The notes beneath the pieces are model-generated. The model saw only the letters and a list, made by a program, of their open reading frames with translations. It had not been told where the DNA came from and did no database searches. The position numbers were made by a program, and so were the translations under genes. Positions 1 to 8,779 of a DNA stretch of 64,000 nt are shown piece after piece. Positions within the stretch are counted from its first letter, which is position 1; the number at the start of each line of letters is the position of its first letter. Source of the DNA: JAMQPK01 sp963762055 (GTDB lineage: Bacteria > Acidobacteriota > Vicinamibacteria > Vicinamibacterales > JAMQPK01); assembly GCA_963762055.1 (NCBI GenBank), contig CAVXJF010000009.1:124001-188000 (forward strand), in the 5' to 3' direction.

Positions 1-1076
1 CCGCCGAGAATTGCTCCCGCGCGCGACCCTACAGCGGAGGCGAGCGCCGCGGCCATTCCCAGTCCCTGGATGTTGGTCCCTTGCGGCAGCAGCGTGACGT
101 AAAGAACCGCCGGCAGAACCATGCCGAGCAGCGCACCGGTAAAGAACACGCCCCATTGATCGGCGCGGACGATCCGCCACCAGCCGGTCCATCGGCGCAT
201 GTTGTCGGACGTCGGCGTGAAGATGTAACCCGTATGCGCGAGCTTCACCTTGTGGCCGCCCACCGCCGCCGGAATGTATCCAACCAGCTGCCCCATCCCG
301 TATCCCTTGTCGCGCGCCCAGCTCGAGAGCGCGATGTTGACCATGCCTCCCGCGCCAGAATAGCCGGCGAGCGCCGCCAGCAGCTGAAAGTCGGCGTTTC
401 CGGGGACGAAGCTGAACGTTCGATTCGGGAGATCGAAACCCGCCATGCCAACGATCGCCGCCGCCCAGATCGACAGAGGCACGAAGAACAGCGAAAGGGC
501 AAGGAAGCCGCCGAGAATGCACACCACCATCACCCAGTTCAACAGTTCGAGCGTTCGCTCGATCCGGCGGCCCAGCGTCAGGAGCGCGATACAGAGAAGA
601 AAGGTGCCTATACCGATCTGGTAAATCGTCGCCGCGTCCTGGGGCGTCGCGATTCGCCCTGTCGCGAGGAAGAAGATCGCGCCCGCGGACAGACCGGCTG
701 AATACGGCCATCCAACCTGCAGCAGATACATTGCGACGTAGAACCACGCCCAGAACGAGCGTCCGGGCTTCGTCCGCATGAACCCGGTGAACGCCGGCTC
801 TCCCGTCGCAACCGTGTACCGCATCAGCTCGGTGTTGAAGATCGTCTGTAAGAACACGGCGACGAGCGTGATCCACAGCAGCGACAGCCCGTAGCGGACA
901 AACGCCGTGGGGCCGAGCAGAAATTCCCCGCCCCCAAGGGACAGCCCCAGCACGATCACACCCGGTCCGACGAAGGTGAGCCACTGCAATCCGCGCGGCT
1001 GCGGCGGATCCGGCAGTTCGGCGTGTGCCCATGGGTCGAGCCCGGTAAGCGTCTCGCTCAATCGGTCGCGCGTCAT
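1..1076 (-). CDS. Nramp-like (SLC11-type) membrane transporter, C-terminus cut by window edge
   Basis: The reading frame opens with ATG at 1076 and runs without a stop to the window edge, giving at least 358 residues with about eight hydrophobic segments. The first membrane segment carries GPGVIVLGLSLGGGEFLLGP and a later one GYSGAGGMVNIALSSWARDK, both in places where Nramp proteins unwind their helices. The canonical Nramp DPGN motif of helix 1 is absent, so this belongs to the divergent Nramp-like branch seen in soil bacteria, and metal transport is not assured. It acts in the cytoplasmic membrane. It lies downstream of the TetR gene on the same strand but is separated from it by a repeat-filled 125-base gap. 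Confidence 0.75.
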   Translation of the reverse strand, partial: MTRDRLSETLTGLDPWAHAELPDPPQPRGLQWLTFVGPGVIVLGLSLGGGEFLLGPTAFVRYGLSLLWITLVAVFLQTIFNTELMRYTVATGEPAFTGFMRTKPGRSFWAWFYVAMYLLQVGWPYSAGLSAGAIFFLATGRIATPQDAATIYQIGIGTFLLCIALLTLGRRIERTLELLNWVMVVCILGGFLALSLFFVPLSIWAAAIVGMAGFDLPNRTFSFVPGNADFQLLAALAGYSGAGGMVNIALSSWARDKGYGMGQLVGYIPAAVGGHKVKLAHTGYIFTPTSDNMRRWTGWWRIVRADQWGVFFTGALLGMVLPAVLYVTLLPQGTNIQGLGMAAALASAVGSRAGAILG

Positions 1077-1135
1077 TGTGCCTTCGTGGTCTTCGCGTCT
1101 TGTGGTGATGTGAGGCTTGGTTGAGGCGCCTATCG

Positions 1136-1204
1136 TAGGCTAGCTGGTAGCCAATAGCCAAGCTAGCCAGTAGCCGGTAGCCAATAGCCGGTAGCTAGCG
1201 GCTA
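1136..1204. repeat. TAGCC-rich tandem repeat between transporter and TetR gene
   Basis: The space is built from variants of GGTAGCCAATAGCC. TAGCTGGTAGCCAATAGCC at 1141-1159 recurs as TAGCCGGTAGCCAATAGCC at 1171-1189. The 20-mer starting at 1142 is identical to one at 17350 in the hairpin after the SDR gene, so this is a dispersed family. Its function is unknown. Confidence 0.7.
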
Positions 1205-1786
1205 GGAGAACCCGGTTCGCATCCGTTCGTTGGCGAAGCGGATCGTCTCGTCTACGGGCTGCCTGAGCAGGCCGTCGATGGCGAGCATCGCGATACCGTG
1301 CACGGTCGCCCAGATGTATTGCGCCAACTCGTGTGGATCGCCGGCCCGGACACTGCCCTGCTTCTGAAGCGCAACGATCGCATCGACAAGCGTCTGAAAC
1401 GCCGCGGCCCCCTCGACCGCAAGTTCCGTGTCGGGCTCCTCACCTTTGACGAAGCCGCCGAACATGACGCGATAGTGCGACGGATGTTCGACGGCAAAGT
1501 GGACGTAGGCCGCGCCCATCGCCTCGAAGCCTTTGCGGCCGCCCCTGTGCGTTTTCCAGGCGTCCTCCAACCGCGTACGGAGGGTCCGGAAGCCTTCGCT
1601 CGCGACAGCGGCCAGCAACGCGGACTTGTCGGCGAAATGGCGGTACAGGGCCGTACGCGACACGCCCAGCTTCTGGCCCACCGCGCGGAGCGTCAGTGCG
1701 TCGACGCCGTCCTTCTGAATCGTGTGAACGGCCTCGCGCACGAGGGCCCGGGAGAGGTCGCCGTGGTGGTAGGACTGGCGTTTCAT
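1202..1786 (-). CDS. TetR/AcrR-family transcriptional repressor with WHG C-terminal domain
   Basis: A 194-residue regulator. The N-terminal helix-turn-helix (residues about 10-55) includes LTLRAVGQKLGVSRTALYRHF, cut here to its core LGVSRTALYRHFADKSALL, which is the TetR signature. The C-terminal half with HPSHYRVMFGG matches the WHG ligand-binding domain. I start it at the ATG at 1786 (MKRQSYHHGDL), not at the upstream codon at 1831, because the family begins here and the longer start would run into the operator palindrome. It is divergent from two membrane protein genes and most likely represses both itself and them through the palindromes at 1813-1855. The inducer is unknown. Confidence 0.88.
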   Translation of the reverse strand: MKRQSYHHGDLSRALVREAVHTIQKDGVDALTLRAVGQKLGVSRTALYRHFADKSALLAAVASEGFRTLRTRLEDAWKTHRGGRKGFEAMGAAYVHFAVEHPSHYRVMFGGFVKGEEPDTELAVEGAAAFQTLVDAIVALQKQGSVRAGDPHELAQYIWATVHGIAMLAIDGLLRQPVDETIRFANERMRTGFS

Positions 1787-1812
1787 GGGTATGAAATTGA
1801 TGGTAACCGCGC

Positions 1813-1855
1813 ATGTTGACAATGTCAACATCTTCCGCTATGTTGATGTTGACAT
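1813..1855. promoter_or_regulatory. TetR-type operator: 19-bp perfect palindrome plus extra half-sites
   Basis: Bases 1813-1831 read ATGTTGACAATGTCAACAT, a perfect palindrome centred on 1822. TGTTGA at 1841-1846 and TGTTGACAT at 1847-1855 repeat the half-site. The site lies between the divergent starts at 1786 and 1893, where a TetR dimer would block both promoters. Binding by the adjacent regulator is inferred from position. Confidence 0.75.
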
Positions 1856-1892
1856 CGATAACATTGACACCGCTGGCAAGGAGGAAAGCGCC

Positions 1893-2837
1893 ATGAAAAA
1901 TACGCTCGCAACACTTTGGAAGACAGACGCGCGGTTGACGGCCCTGGGGCTCCTCATGATGGCTGCACTCGCCGCCACGGGAGTCGCCCTCGTGGTCGAT
2001 CCCCGCGTCATCGGCGGTGCGCCGGCATGGCTCAAACCCGCCAAATTCGCCGCCTCGATCGCGATCTACTGCCTCACGCTCGCGTGGATCTTCACCTTCA
2101 TCCCCGAGCGGCGCAGGACTCGAACGATCGTGAGCTGGGTGACGACGGTGACGCTGCTGCTCGAGATCGTGATCATCGATCTTCAGGCATTCCGCGGCAC
2201 CACGAGCCACTTCAACGTCGGTACGGTCCTCGACGGCGTGTTGTTCACCACCATGGGGCTCGCGATTGTCGTCCAGACGTTGTCGACAATTGCTGTCGCC
2301 GTCGCACTCTGGAGGCAGCCGTTTGCTGACCGCGCACTGGGCTGGGCCCTGCGGCTGGGCATGACGCTCACGATCGCCGGCGCCTTGTCCGGCGGATTGA
2401 TGACCCGGCCCACTGCGGCACAGCTCGAAAGCGCGCGGGCGGGCAACCGCATGACGATAGCTGGAGCACATACCGTGGGAGGCCCGGACGGCGGACCAGG
2501 ACTGCCCGGCACGGGGTGGAGCGTCGAACATGGAGATCTCCGCGTCGCACACTTCCTCGGCCTTCATGCAGTGCAGTTGATCCCGCTGCTCGGCGTGCTC
2601 GTCGCTGGACGGGGACGGCACGAGACACGGCGGGTGCGCCTGGTGCTGGCGATCTCGGCGAGCTACGGGTCGCTCTTCGTTCTGTTGCTGTGGCAGGCGC
2701 TGCGCGGGCAATCCGTGATCGCGCCCGATGCGACGACGCTCGGCACCGTCGCAGCGTGGGCAGCGCTGACAGCCGTGGGCATCTGGGCTGCGGCAGGGCG
2801 ACCCGAGCCGGTGCACGTCAACGCGGTCGTCTACTGA
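1893..2837 (+). CDS. Polytopic membrane protein of unknown function
   Basis: A 314-residue protein with about eight predicted transmembrane helices. I do not recognise an enzyme family. A loop around residues 195-215 is rich in glycine (GGPDGGPGLPGTGWS) and is followed by histidine-bearing segments (VEHGDLRVAHFLGLHAVQ), which might bind a cofactor or metal. The ATG at 1893 is preceded by a strong AAGGAGG at 1879-1885; the longer upstream frame would start inside the divergent regulator. It is followed after 10 bases by the ABA4-like gene, and both are probably controlled by the TetR operator upstream. Confidence 0.8.
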   Translation: MKNTLATLWKTDARLTALGLLMMAALAATGVALVVDPRVIGGAPAWLKPAKFAASIAIYCLTLAWIFTFIPERRRTRTIVSWVTTVTLLLEIVIIDLQAFRGTTSHFNVGTVLDGVLFTTMGLAIVVQTLSTIAVAVALWRQPFADRALGWALRLGMTLTIAGALSGGLMTRPTAAQLESARAGNRMTIAGAHTVGGPDGGPGLPGTGWSVEHGDLRVAHFLGLHAVQLIPLLGVLVAGRGRHETRRVRLVLAISASYGSLFVLLLWQALRGQSVIAPDATTLGTVAAWAALTAVGIWAAAGRPEPVHVNAVVY

Positions 2838-2847
2838 GGAGACAGAC

Positions 2848-3312
2848 ATGGCACCCGAACAAGTGTTCTCGATCGCAAATCTCGTCGCGCTGTGCGGCTG
2901 GATCCTGCTTGCCGCGTTACCGAAGCGGAAGTGGGTCGCTGAGACCGTCGCCGGCATGGCAATTCCCGCATTGTTTGCCGGGCTCTACACAGCGCTCATC
3001 GTCGCGCATTTTCCGGGCAGCGAGGGCGGCTTCTCGACGCTAAACGACGTGCGGCTGCTGTTCAGCAACCCGTGGCTCCTGCTCGCGGGGTGGATTCACT
3101 ACCTGGCGTTCGACCTGCTCATCGGCAGCTGGGAGGTGCGAAACGCGCGCGACCGCGGCATTCCGCACCTTCTCGTCGTCCCTTGTCTCGTGCTGACGTT
3201 TTTATTCGGACCCGCCGGGTGGCTGGCGTATCTGGGTGTGAGATCGATCTGCTGCCGGGGAGGCGAACAGGAGGTTAGGAGATCGGCAGCCGGAGCCCAG
3301 AGTTTCGGCTAG
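2848..3312 (+). CDS. ABA4-like (DUF4281) membrane protein
   Basis: A 154-residue protein with four hydrophobic helices. Features typical of the ABA4-like family are the N-terminal FSIANLVALCGWILL, the central WIHYLAFDLLIGSWEVRNAR with its conserved H, D and W, and the late FGPAGWLAYL. In plants ABA4 is linked to neoxanthin formation; in bacteria the role is unknown. The gene follows the preceding membrane protein by 10 bases with a GGAG ribosome binding site (TGAGGAGACAG), so the two are translated from one message. The last 20 residues are not conserved-looking and may be a variable tail. Confidence 0.8.
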   Translation: MAPEQVFSIANLVALCGWILLAALPKRKWVAETVAGMAIPALFAGLYTALIVAHFPGSEGGFSTLNDVRLLFSNPWLLLAGWIHYLAFDLLIGSWEVRNARDRGIPHLLVVPCLVLTFLFGPAGWLAYLGVRSICCRGGEQEVRRSAAGAQSFG

Positions 3313-3322
3313 CACAAAGTTC

Positions 3323-3351
3323 TTGACGCGCGACGCTTCGATGGGTAGTGT
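3323..3351 (+). promoter_or_regulatory. Possible sigma-70 promoter for the secreted protein gene
   Basis: TTGACG at 3323-3328 and TAGTGT at 3346-3351 are 17 bases apart. The -35 is good and the -10 weak. It lies about 180 bases upstream of the next start, leaving a long leader with no clear gene. Confidence 0.25.
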
Positions 3352-3527
3352 CTCATCTTCCGCGCCATTCAACGTCCACACGCTCGCAGGGACCTTCGAG
3401 AGGAGGGGTTTTCTCCGCTCGTTCGCACACAGACCGTCTCGGGCTCCTTCACCTTCGACCGACTTGTTCAATTCTGGCTCGTCGTCGATCCGCAGCTTGG
3501 TTACTGACGAGTAGCACTGGAGGCCCC

Positions 3528-4627
3528 ATGCGTTACGAGAGCGTCAGATTTGGTTACATGCTCGCCGCCGCGAGCATCGTGCTCGTCCTCGGTGCTCCCC
3601 GTATGGTCGCCGCCGAAGACGAGACGCAGGCGTGCGATCCCAACGGGCAGTTGATCGCGTACGGCGACGTCATAACCGGATGCACGATCGAACTGGTGAC
3701 CGATCTCGACATCTTCACGTTCTCGGGAACGGCGGGCGATCACGCGAGAATCATTCTGACCAGAACGTTGGGTGTCGGACTCCCATGTGTCGAGCTCCGG
3801 GCCCCCGACGCCAGCGTCCTCATCCCGAACAATTGCGCCAACCAGTTCCTCGACCTCGGACCGCTGCCGCAGTCGGGCATTTACCAGCTCTTCGTGTCGG
3901 AGCAAGCGAACAATCAGACCTACACCTTTAACCTGTCGCTCGAACGTCTGTTGCCAGTGCGAAGCCCGACATCTCTCGCTTTCAATCAAATCATCAGCGA
4001 ACGCGCGATCGAACCGATTGCGGACATCGACACCTTTCTGTTCAACGGAAATGCCGGCGACATCGTGCGAATCATACTTACCATGACGGCGGGCGTCGGA
4101 GTGCCGTGCTTCGAACTGCGAGGACCGGACAATGCCGTCGTTGTCGCTCTCACCTGCAGCAACATCGATCTCACGGTTGGATTGGCAATGACCGGACCCT
4201 ATCAGATCATCGTTACTGAACAGGCCAACAACCAGACGTTCACCTACAATGTCAGCCTCACGTGCGTGAGCGGAGTGTGCCCGGATCCGCCTCCCGCGTG
4301 CATCGTCGATCCGGAATACGCGGGCACCACGCTCACGCTGAACTTCACTGTCGGAACTTCGGCGCCCGACCACCTGGCACGTGGCGCTGCTCGCCTTCAG
4401 TAACGTGTATACGCTCTTCAAGGTGGCGTTGCCCGCGAGTCGAGCCGCCGGCCAGCTCCGCGGTGCCGATTCCGGGCTTCCCGAGCCTCGGCACGATCGG
4501 AGTGTTATCGACCTTCACCAGTGCGGGCGGTCTGATCTGCACGCATCTGGAGACGGTCGACACCGGGCCGATTACGACTGGTATCACCCCGGAGCTGCTT
4601 CGCAAGTCGCTCCAAGGGCCGCGATAG
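3528..4627 (+). CDS. Secreted protein with two repeat domains, broken by two single-base frameshifts
   Basis: The ATG at 3528 (MRYESVRFGYMLAAAS) opens a protein with a signal peptide of about 29 residues. Two similar beta-rich repeats follow, each with DIDTFLFNGNAGD or DLDIFTFSGTAGD and ending in EQANNQT(Y/F)T; this resembles bacterial pre-peptidase-like domains. The frame ends at 4403, but the expected C-terminal domain continues in the two other frames: TWHVALLAFSNVYTLF, then PIPGFPSLGTIGVLST up to the stop at 4627. An extra C near 4366 (CCC) and an extra base near 4438 explain both shifts. The intact product would be about 366 residues. Function is unknown; the C-terminal pattern is common in acidobacterial secreted proteins. 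Confidence 0.7.
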
Positions 4628-4708
4628 CACATTCGGGGACTCGGCTCCCCCGCTCTAAAGCTTCTCCACCGGGGCGAGGTGTAATAGCCTTACCCGGTGG
4701 AGGGGCCT

Positions 4709-5578
4709 ATGCCCGCTGCCGCAATCACCCTGCTCAGTGTCGTCCTGATGTTTGCCGGCGGTCCCGCTTCTCTGCGGGCGCAGGCCGACGAATGGACCGT
4801 GTTCACCAGCGTCGTCGACCGGACCGGCACGCCGGTGCAGGGGCTCACAGCGGCCGATTTCGTCGTGCGCGAAAATGGCGTCGCCCGCGAAGTGCTTCGA
4901 GCAGGGCCGGCGACCGATTCGCTCCGCGTCGCCGTCCTCGTCGACACCAGCCAGGAAATGCGCTACGACGTCATCGACGTGCGGCAGAGTCTGCGCCGGT
5001 TCATCAACGAGGTCGACCGCCGTCACGAGATCGCATTGATCGGATTTGGAGGCCCTCCGACTGTTCTCGTGGATTACACGCGCGATCTCAAGCGGCTCGA
5101 AGCCGGCGTCACCCGGCTGGTCGCGAAGCCGGGCACCGGATCCTACCTGCTGTCGGCGATCATCGAGACGTCTCGAGCAATGAGAAAGCGCCGCGAGTTG
5201 CGCCGTGTCATGGTCATCATCACCGCGCAGGGCCCCGAGTTCAGCGAACTCGGCTATCAGACCGTCCTCGACTACGTGCTGGAAAGCGGCGCGCCGATGC
5301 ATTCGTACGTGTTGATGAAAGAGGGTGTGTCGCCCACCGACGCCGCAGCGCAGGAAGTCGAGCTGACGCTGGCAAGGGGGACCGACCTGACGGGCGGACG
5401 GCGCGAGGATCTGCTGTCGGCGATGGCGATGACGCCGCGCCTGCAATCGCTGGCCCTCGAGCTGAACCATCAATACCAGGTCGTTTACGCGCGGCCGAAG
5501 ATGTTGGTGCCGCCCAAAACCCTGCAAGTGGGCGTCCGCAAGCCCGACGTGGTCGTGCGTGCGCCACGCATCTTCTAA
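4709..5578 (+). CDS. Secreted VWFA-domain protein of the acidobacterial family (paralog 1)
   Basis: A 289-residue protein with a signal peptide (residues 1-25, ending near LRAQA). A short N-terminal beta domain holds GLTAADFVVRENGVAREV, and a von Willebrand factor A fold follows. The metal-ion adhesion site is degenerate: VLVDTSQEM keeps D and S but lacks the second serine of DxSxS. The C-terminal YQVVYARPKMLVPPK is typical of this family. I start at 4709 because GGAGGGG at 4699-4705 is a good ribosome binding site for it. It is closely related to the gene at 7169, suggesting a local duplication. The ligand is unknown. Confidence 0.82.
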   Translation: MPAAAITLLSVVLMFAGGPASLRAQADEWTVFTSVVDRTGTPVQGLTAADFVVRENGVAREVLRAGPATDSLRVAVLVDTSQEMRYDVIDVRQSLRRFINEVDRRHEIALIGFGGPPTVLVDYTRDLKRLEAGVTRLVAKPGTGSYLLSAIIETSRAMRKRRELRRVMVIITAQGPEFSELGYQTVLDYVLESGAPMHSYVLMKEGVSPTDAAAQEVELTLARGTDLTGGRREDLLSAMAMTPRLQSLALELNHQYQVVYARPKMLVPPKTLQVGVRKPDVVVRAPRIF

Positions 5579-5600
5579 AAGGATCGCCATGGAGGCTCAA

Positions 5601-6608
5601 ATGAAGCTTGGTGCAATAGGGATCGCTGCCGCATTGATCGTGGCGGCAGGCATGACCATTACCTCCGCGCAACAAACTCCGGCCTCGATCGACGGCCTCG
5701 TGTCGGCCGCCAAGGTGGCCGCGGGAACCGACTGGTCGGGAACATTTACGCGCCTGTGCATTGCGCCGCCTGCCGGCTCAGCGCGCGGCGGTGGACCGGC
5801 CAGGGGCGCGTCGGCAGCCGGGACGGCGCCCGCTGCGCCACCTCGTGAGCGATGGTATGCGGAACCGGCGAAGGTCGCCGATAACCTGTATTTCGTCGGC
5901 ACCAAGGTCCACCATTCGTGGGCGCTCGTCGGCAGCGACGGAATCATTCTGATCGAGGCGCTGTATCACTACGCCGTAGCCGATCAGGTCACCGGTGGGT
6001 TCAAGAAGCTTGGCCTCGATATCAACAAGGTCAAGTACGCCGTGATGTCGCATGCGCACGGCGATCACGACGGCGGCGCTGCGTATCTCCAGGACTCGAT
6101 TCCCGGAGTGCGTCTCGTCTATGGTGCTGCCGATTGGGATGCCATCGAGAAAACAGCTGACCGGCCGGGCGGCAAACCGAAGCGCGACATGGTGGCCACC
6201 GACGGCCTGAAGTTGTCGGTTGGCGATGCCTCGATCCAGGTAGTGACGATGCCGGGACATACGGCGGGCACGCTGTCCTACCTCTTCGAGGTGAAAGACA
6301 ACGGCAAGCCGATGCGCGTTGCCTATGTCGGGGGCACCGCCATTCCGTTCAACGGCACGCCGGCCTACTACGACCAGTACATCGCATCGTCACAGAAACT
6401 CGCCAAGGCCGCCGCTGACTACGGCGCCACGATCCTGCTGTCGAACCACACCGAATTCGACAACGGCTACTACAAGGCTCATACGGCGGCCCATCGGACG
6501 CCGGGGCAATCAAATCCGTTCGACGTCGGCAGAGAGAGCATCGCCCGCTATTTCACCGTCGTGCAGAACTGTGCGACCGCAGCCAAGCTGCGGGCCGCGC
6601 AGATGTGA
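5601..6608 (+). CDS. Secreted metallo-beta-lactamase-fold hydrolase
   Basis: A 335-residue protein with a signal peptide (about residues 1-23). The zinc-binding SHAHGDHDGG is the HxHxDH motif of the superfamily, and TMPGHTAGTLSYLF supplies the later histidine. The arrangement, with SNHTEFDN near the end, resembles subclass B3-like enzymes, but an insert rich in alanine and glycine (residues about 55-80) and the missing lactamase context make an antibiotic substrate uncertain. The ATG at 5601 has GGAGG five bases upstream. The gene sits between two VWFA paralogs and is followed after one base by mug. Confidence 0.82.
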   Translation: MKLGAIGIAAALIVAAGMTITSAQQTPASIDGLVSAAKVAAGTDWSGTFTRLCIAPPAGSARGGGPARGASAAGTAPAAPPRERWYAEPAKVADNLYFVGTKVHHSWALVGSDGIILIEALYHYAVADQVTGGFKKLGLDINKVKYAVMSHAHGDHDGGAAYLQDSIPGVRLVYGAADWDAIEKTADRPGGKPKRDMVATDGLKLSVGDASIQVVTMPGHTAGTLSYLFEVKDNGKPMRVAYVGGTAIPFNGTPAYYDQYIASSQKLAKAAADYGATILLSNHTEFDNGYYKAHTAAHRTPGQSNPFDVGRESIARYFTVVQNCATAAKLRAAQM

Positions 6609-6609
6609 C

Positions 6610-7140
6610 GTGCCCGGAAGAGGACTGCGCGATCGCATCGCGCCAGGCGTCCGCGTGCTGTTCGTCGGCATCAACCCCGGGATCCGGTCAGCCCAGACAG
6701 GGCACCATTTCGCGGGCTACTCCAATCGTTTCTGGAAGCTGCTGGTCGACTCGAAACTGGTGCCCGAGCCCATCGACTGGCGGGATGACGACAGGCTGCC
6801 GGAGTGGGGATTCGGCATCACGAATCTCGTCGCGCGTGAGACGCCCGGCATCGACACGCTGACGAGAGACGAATGCCGGGCAGGGGTAGAAGTGCTGCGC
6901 GCGAAGGTTCGGCGGTTTAGACCCGCCGTCGTTGCCTTTGTCGGCGTGTCGCTCTATCGGTGGGTGTTCGACATCAAAGGCGCGGTCCGCCTGGGTCCAC
7001 AGCGCGAGGCGTTCGAGGGAGCGGAGGTGTTCGTGCTGCCTAATCCGAGCGGCCGTAACGCCAATTTCTCATATCCGGAAATGCTGGCCGCATTTCGAAA
7101 GCTCCGTCGTAGACTGGAACGCGTACAAAGGCAGGATTGA
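6610..7140 (+). CDS. mug: G/U mismatch-specific uracil-DNA glycosylase (Mug/TDG family)
   Basis: A 176-residue DNA repair enzyme that removes uracil or thymine paired with guanine, cytosolic. The catalytic loop VLFVGINPGIRS matches the Mug GINPG motif with its asparagine, and VLPNPSGRNANFSYPEM is the mismatch-recognition loop. FAGYSNRFWKLL is also a family block. The GTG start at 6610 lies one base after the preceding stop codon, so translation is probably coupled; an upstream frame exists but would lie within the preceding gene. Its length is typical for Mug (about 170 residues). Confidence 0.92.
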   Translation: MPGRGLRDRIAPGVRVLFVGINPGIRSAQTGHHFAGYSNRFWKLLVDSKLVPEPIDWRDDDRLPEWGFGITNLVARETPGIDTLTRDECRAGVEVLRAKVRRFRPAVVAFVGVSLYRWVFDIKGAVRLGPQREAFEGAEVFVLPNPSGRNANFSYPEMLAAFRKLRRRLERVQRQD

Positions 7141-7168
7141 AGTCCTGTCCACGTTATTGGAGGCCTCA

Positions 7169-8026
7169 ATGCGCGTTTTCGCAATTGTCTCGCTCCTTCT
7201 TCTCGTCCCCGCGCAGTCGGCCTGGGCGCAGTCGAGCGAAAGAACCGTCTACGTAAGCGTCCTCGACAAGAAGGAGGCGCCGGCCACCGGCCTCACCGCG
7301 AGCGACTTCATCGTGCGCGAAGACGACATCGCCCGCGAGGTGCTGCGCGCCTCGCACGCTACGCAGCCCGCCCAAATCGCGCTGCTCATCGACACAAGTC
7401 AAGCGATCGAGGAACAAATCACCGACATCCGCACCGCCCTGCGCGACTTCGTCAAGCAGATGGCCGGCAAGCACGAGATCTCACTGGTTGGGTTCGGCGA
7501 GCGCCCGATGATGATCGTCGACTACACGCGCGACGTTGCGCGTCTCGAGAAGGGCATCGGAACGATTTTCGCCAAGTCCGGGAGCGGCACGTACATCCTC
7601 GACGCGATCGTCGATGAAGCCAGGAAACTGCAGAAACGCAAGGCTGTCCGCCCTCACCTCATCGTGTATGCGGCGCGCGGCCCCGAGTTCAGCGAGCGGC
7701 ATAGCCAGGGAGTGGTGGATGTGCTTCGCGAGACCGGAGTAACGTTTCACGCGTTGCCGCTGAACCGTCCGGGAATCGGCGTCAGAGATCGCGAAGAGCA
7801 GGAACTGCAGATGACTCTTGCGAACGGCACGCAGCAGACCGGGGGACGCCGGGAAGATCTGCTTACCCCGATGAGCTTCTCGCAGAGGCTGCTGTCGCTC
7901 GGCACCGAAATCGACAATCAGTACGCGGTCGTATATGCGCGACCACAAAAGCTGATACCGCCGAAGACTCTCGAGATCTCCGTCAAGCGGCCGGAGCTCA
8001 CCGCCAGAGCGCGGCGCTGGCCATAA
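7169..8026 (+). CDS. Secreted VWFA-domain protein of the acidobacterial family (paralog 2)
   Basis: A 285-residue paralog of the gene at 4709. It has a signal peptide (to about SAWAQS), then GLTASDFIVREDDIAREV, then the VWFA core. The adhesion-site motif is again incomplete (LLIDTSQAI). It shares VDYTRDVARLEKG and YAVVYARPQKLIPPK with its partner. TTGGAGG at 7157-7163 precedes the ATG at 7169 with good spacing. Its 3' end overlaps the convergent PAP2 gene by 29 bases. Confidence 0.82.
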   Translation: MRVFAIVSLLLLVPAQSAWAQSSERTVYVSVLDKKEAPATGLTASDFIVREDDIAREVLRASHATQPAQIALLIDTSQAIEEQITDIRTALRDFVKQMAGKHEISLVGFGERPMMIVDYTRDVARLEKGIGTIFAKSGSGTYILDAIVDEARKLQKRKAVRPHLIVYAARGPEFSERHSQGVVDVLRETGVTFHALPLNRPGIGVRDREEQELQMTLANGTQQTGGRREDLLTPMSFSQRLLSLGTEIDNQYAVVYARPQKLIPPKTLEISVKRPELTARARRWP

Positions 8027-8771
8027 CGAACGCGAACACGGCGACCACGGCACCGGCGATGGCATCGGCCGCGTAGTGATAGCGGCCGACGACGCTGCCG
8101 GTCGCAATGCTCACGGCAACCACTCCGAGAACGGCGCCGGCAATCGGCATGTGAACCGAGACGGCCATGGCGGTCGCCAGCGACGCAGCCGTATGCCCGC
8201 TGGGGAAGGTGTTCCATTGCACGCTGGCGCGGCCGAGGACCGCCAGATTCACACGCCGCACCACCGAACGTGACGCGGTCCCAACTGGCTCGATGGCGCG
8301 GGGCGCGCGACTAGGCATCCACGGAAGCACTCCGTAACAAAGGAAGGACGCGAGAAGAACCGTCGTCCAGAATCGGCCCAACTCCGCCTCGAAGCCGCCC
8401 GTCAGCAGAAAGAAGTAGCCGGCCAGGGGCACTGCATAACACAACAGGTACGACAGCTCGAGATATTCAAGGACAGCCCGCGGCGCGCTGAGAAGGAACG
8501 ACGCGAGCCCGAACTGTCCAAACAGCCGACGGTCGAAGCCCAGCAGCCACCCCTCGACGCGCGGGCTTGGAGCGGTTACGAGCGACGCGGGCAGCCAGTA
8601 GCCCACCAGCAGATACACCAGCGGCGTGACGTGCGGCATTCCGGCAATCATGGCGGCCGCGGCCATCACGCCGGACAGGCTGACGACCCGCAGCCGCCGG
8701 CCGGCCGGCGCCTTGAGTACCAGCGCCAGCGCCATCAGATACCCGAAGTAGACGACGATTACAGTTCGCAC
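7998..8771 (-). CDS. PAP2-family membrane phosphatase
   Basis: A 257-residue protein with about six membrane helices. The lipid phosphatase motifs are present: FPSGHTAAS (motif 2) and GRYHYAADAIAG (motif 3, with the catalytic H and D). Motif 1 may be the degenerate MPSRAPRAIEP. Such enzymes remove phosphate from lipid phosphates or related isoprenoids at the outer membrane face. The start is a GTG only nine bases from the divergent zinc peptidase start, so the true start could be a little downstream. The substrate is unknown. Confidence 0.82.
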   Translation of the reverse strand: MRTVIVVYFGYLMALALVLKAPAGRRLRVVSLSGVMAAAAMIAGMPHVTPLVYLLVGYWLPASLVTAPSPRVEGWLLGFDRRLFGQFGLASFLLSAPRAVLEYLELSYLLCYAVPLAGYFFLLTGGFEAELGRFWTTVLLASFLCYGVLPWMPSRAPRAIEPVGTASRSVVRRVNLAVLGRASVQWNTFPSGHTAASLATAMAVSVHMPIAGAVLGVVAVSIATGSVVGRYHYAADAIAGAVVAVFAFVMASAALWR

Positions 8772-8779
8772 AATAAGAT

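Noticed and set aside
1440..2957. A 505-residue minus-strand open frame across the TetR operator
   Set aside because: It covers the palindromic operator and the first membrane protein in antisense, and carries the TetR sequence only out of frame.
5601..6608. Class B3 beta-lactamase resistance gene
   Set aside because: The zinc motif fits the fold only. The alanine/glycine insert and the neighbours give no support for an antibiotic substrate.
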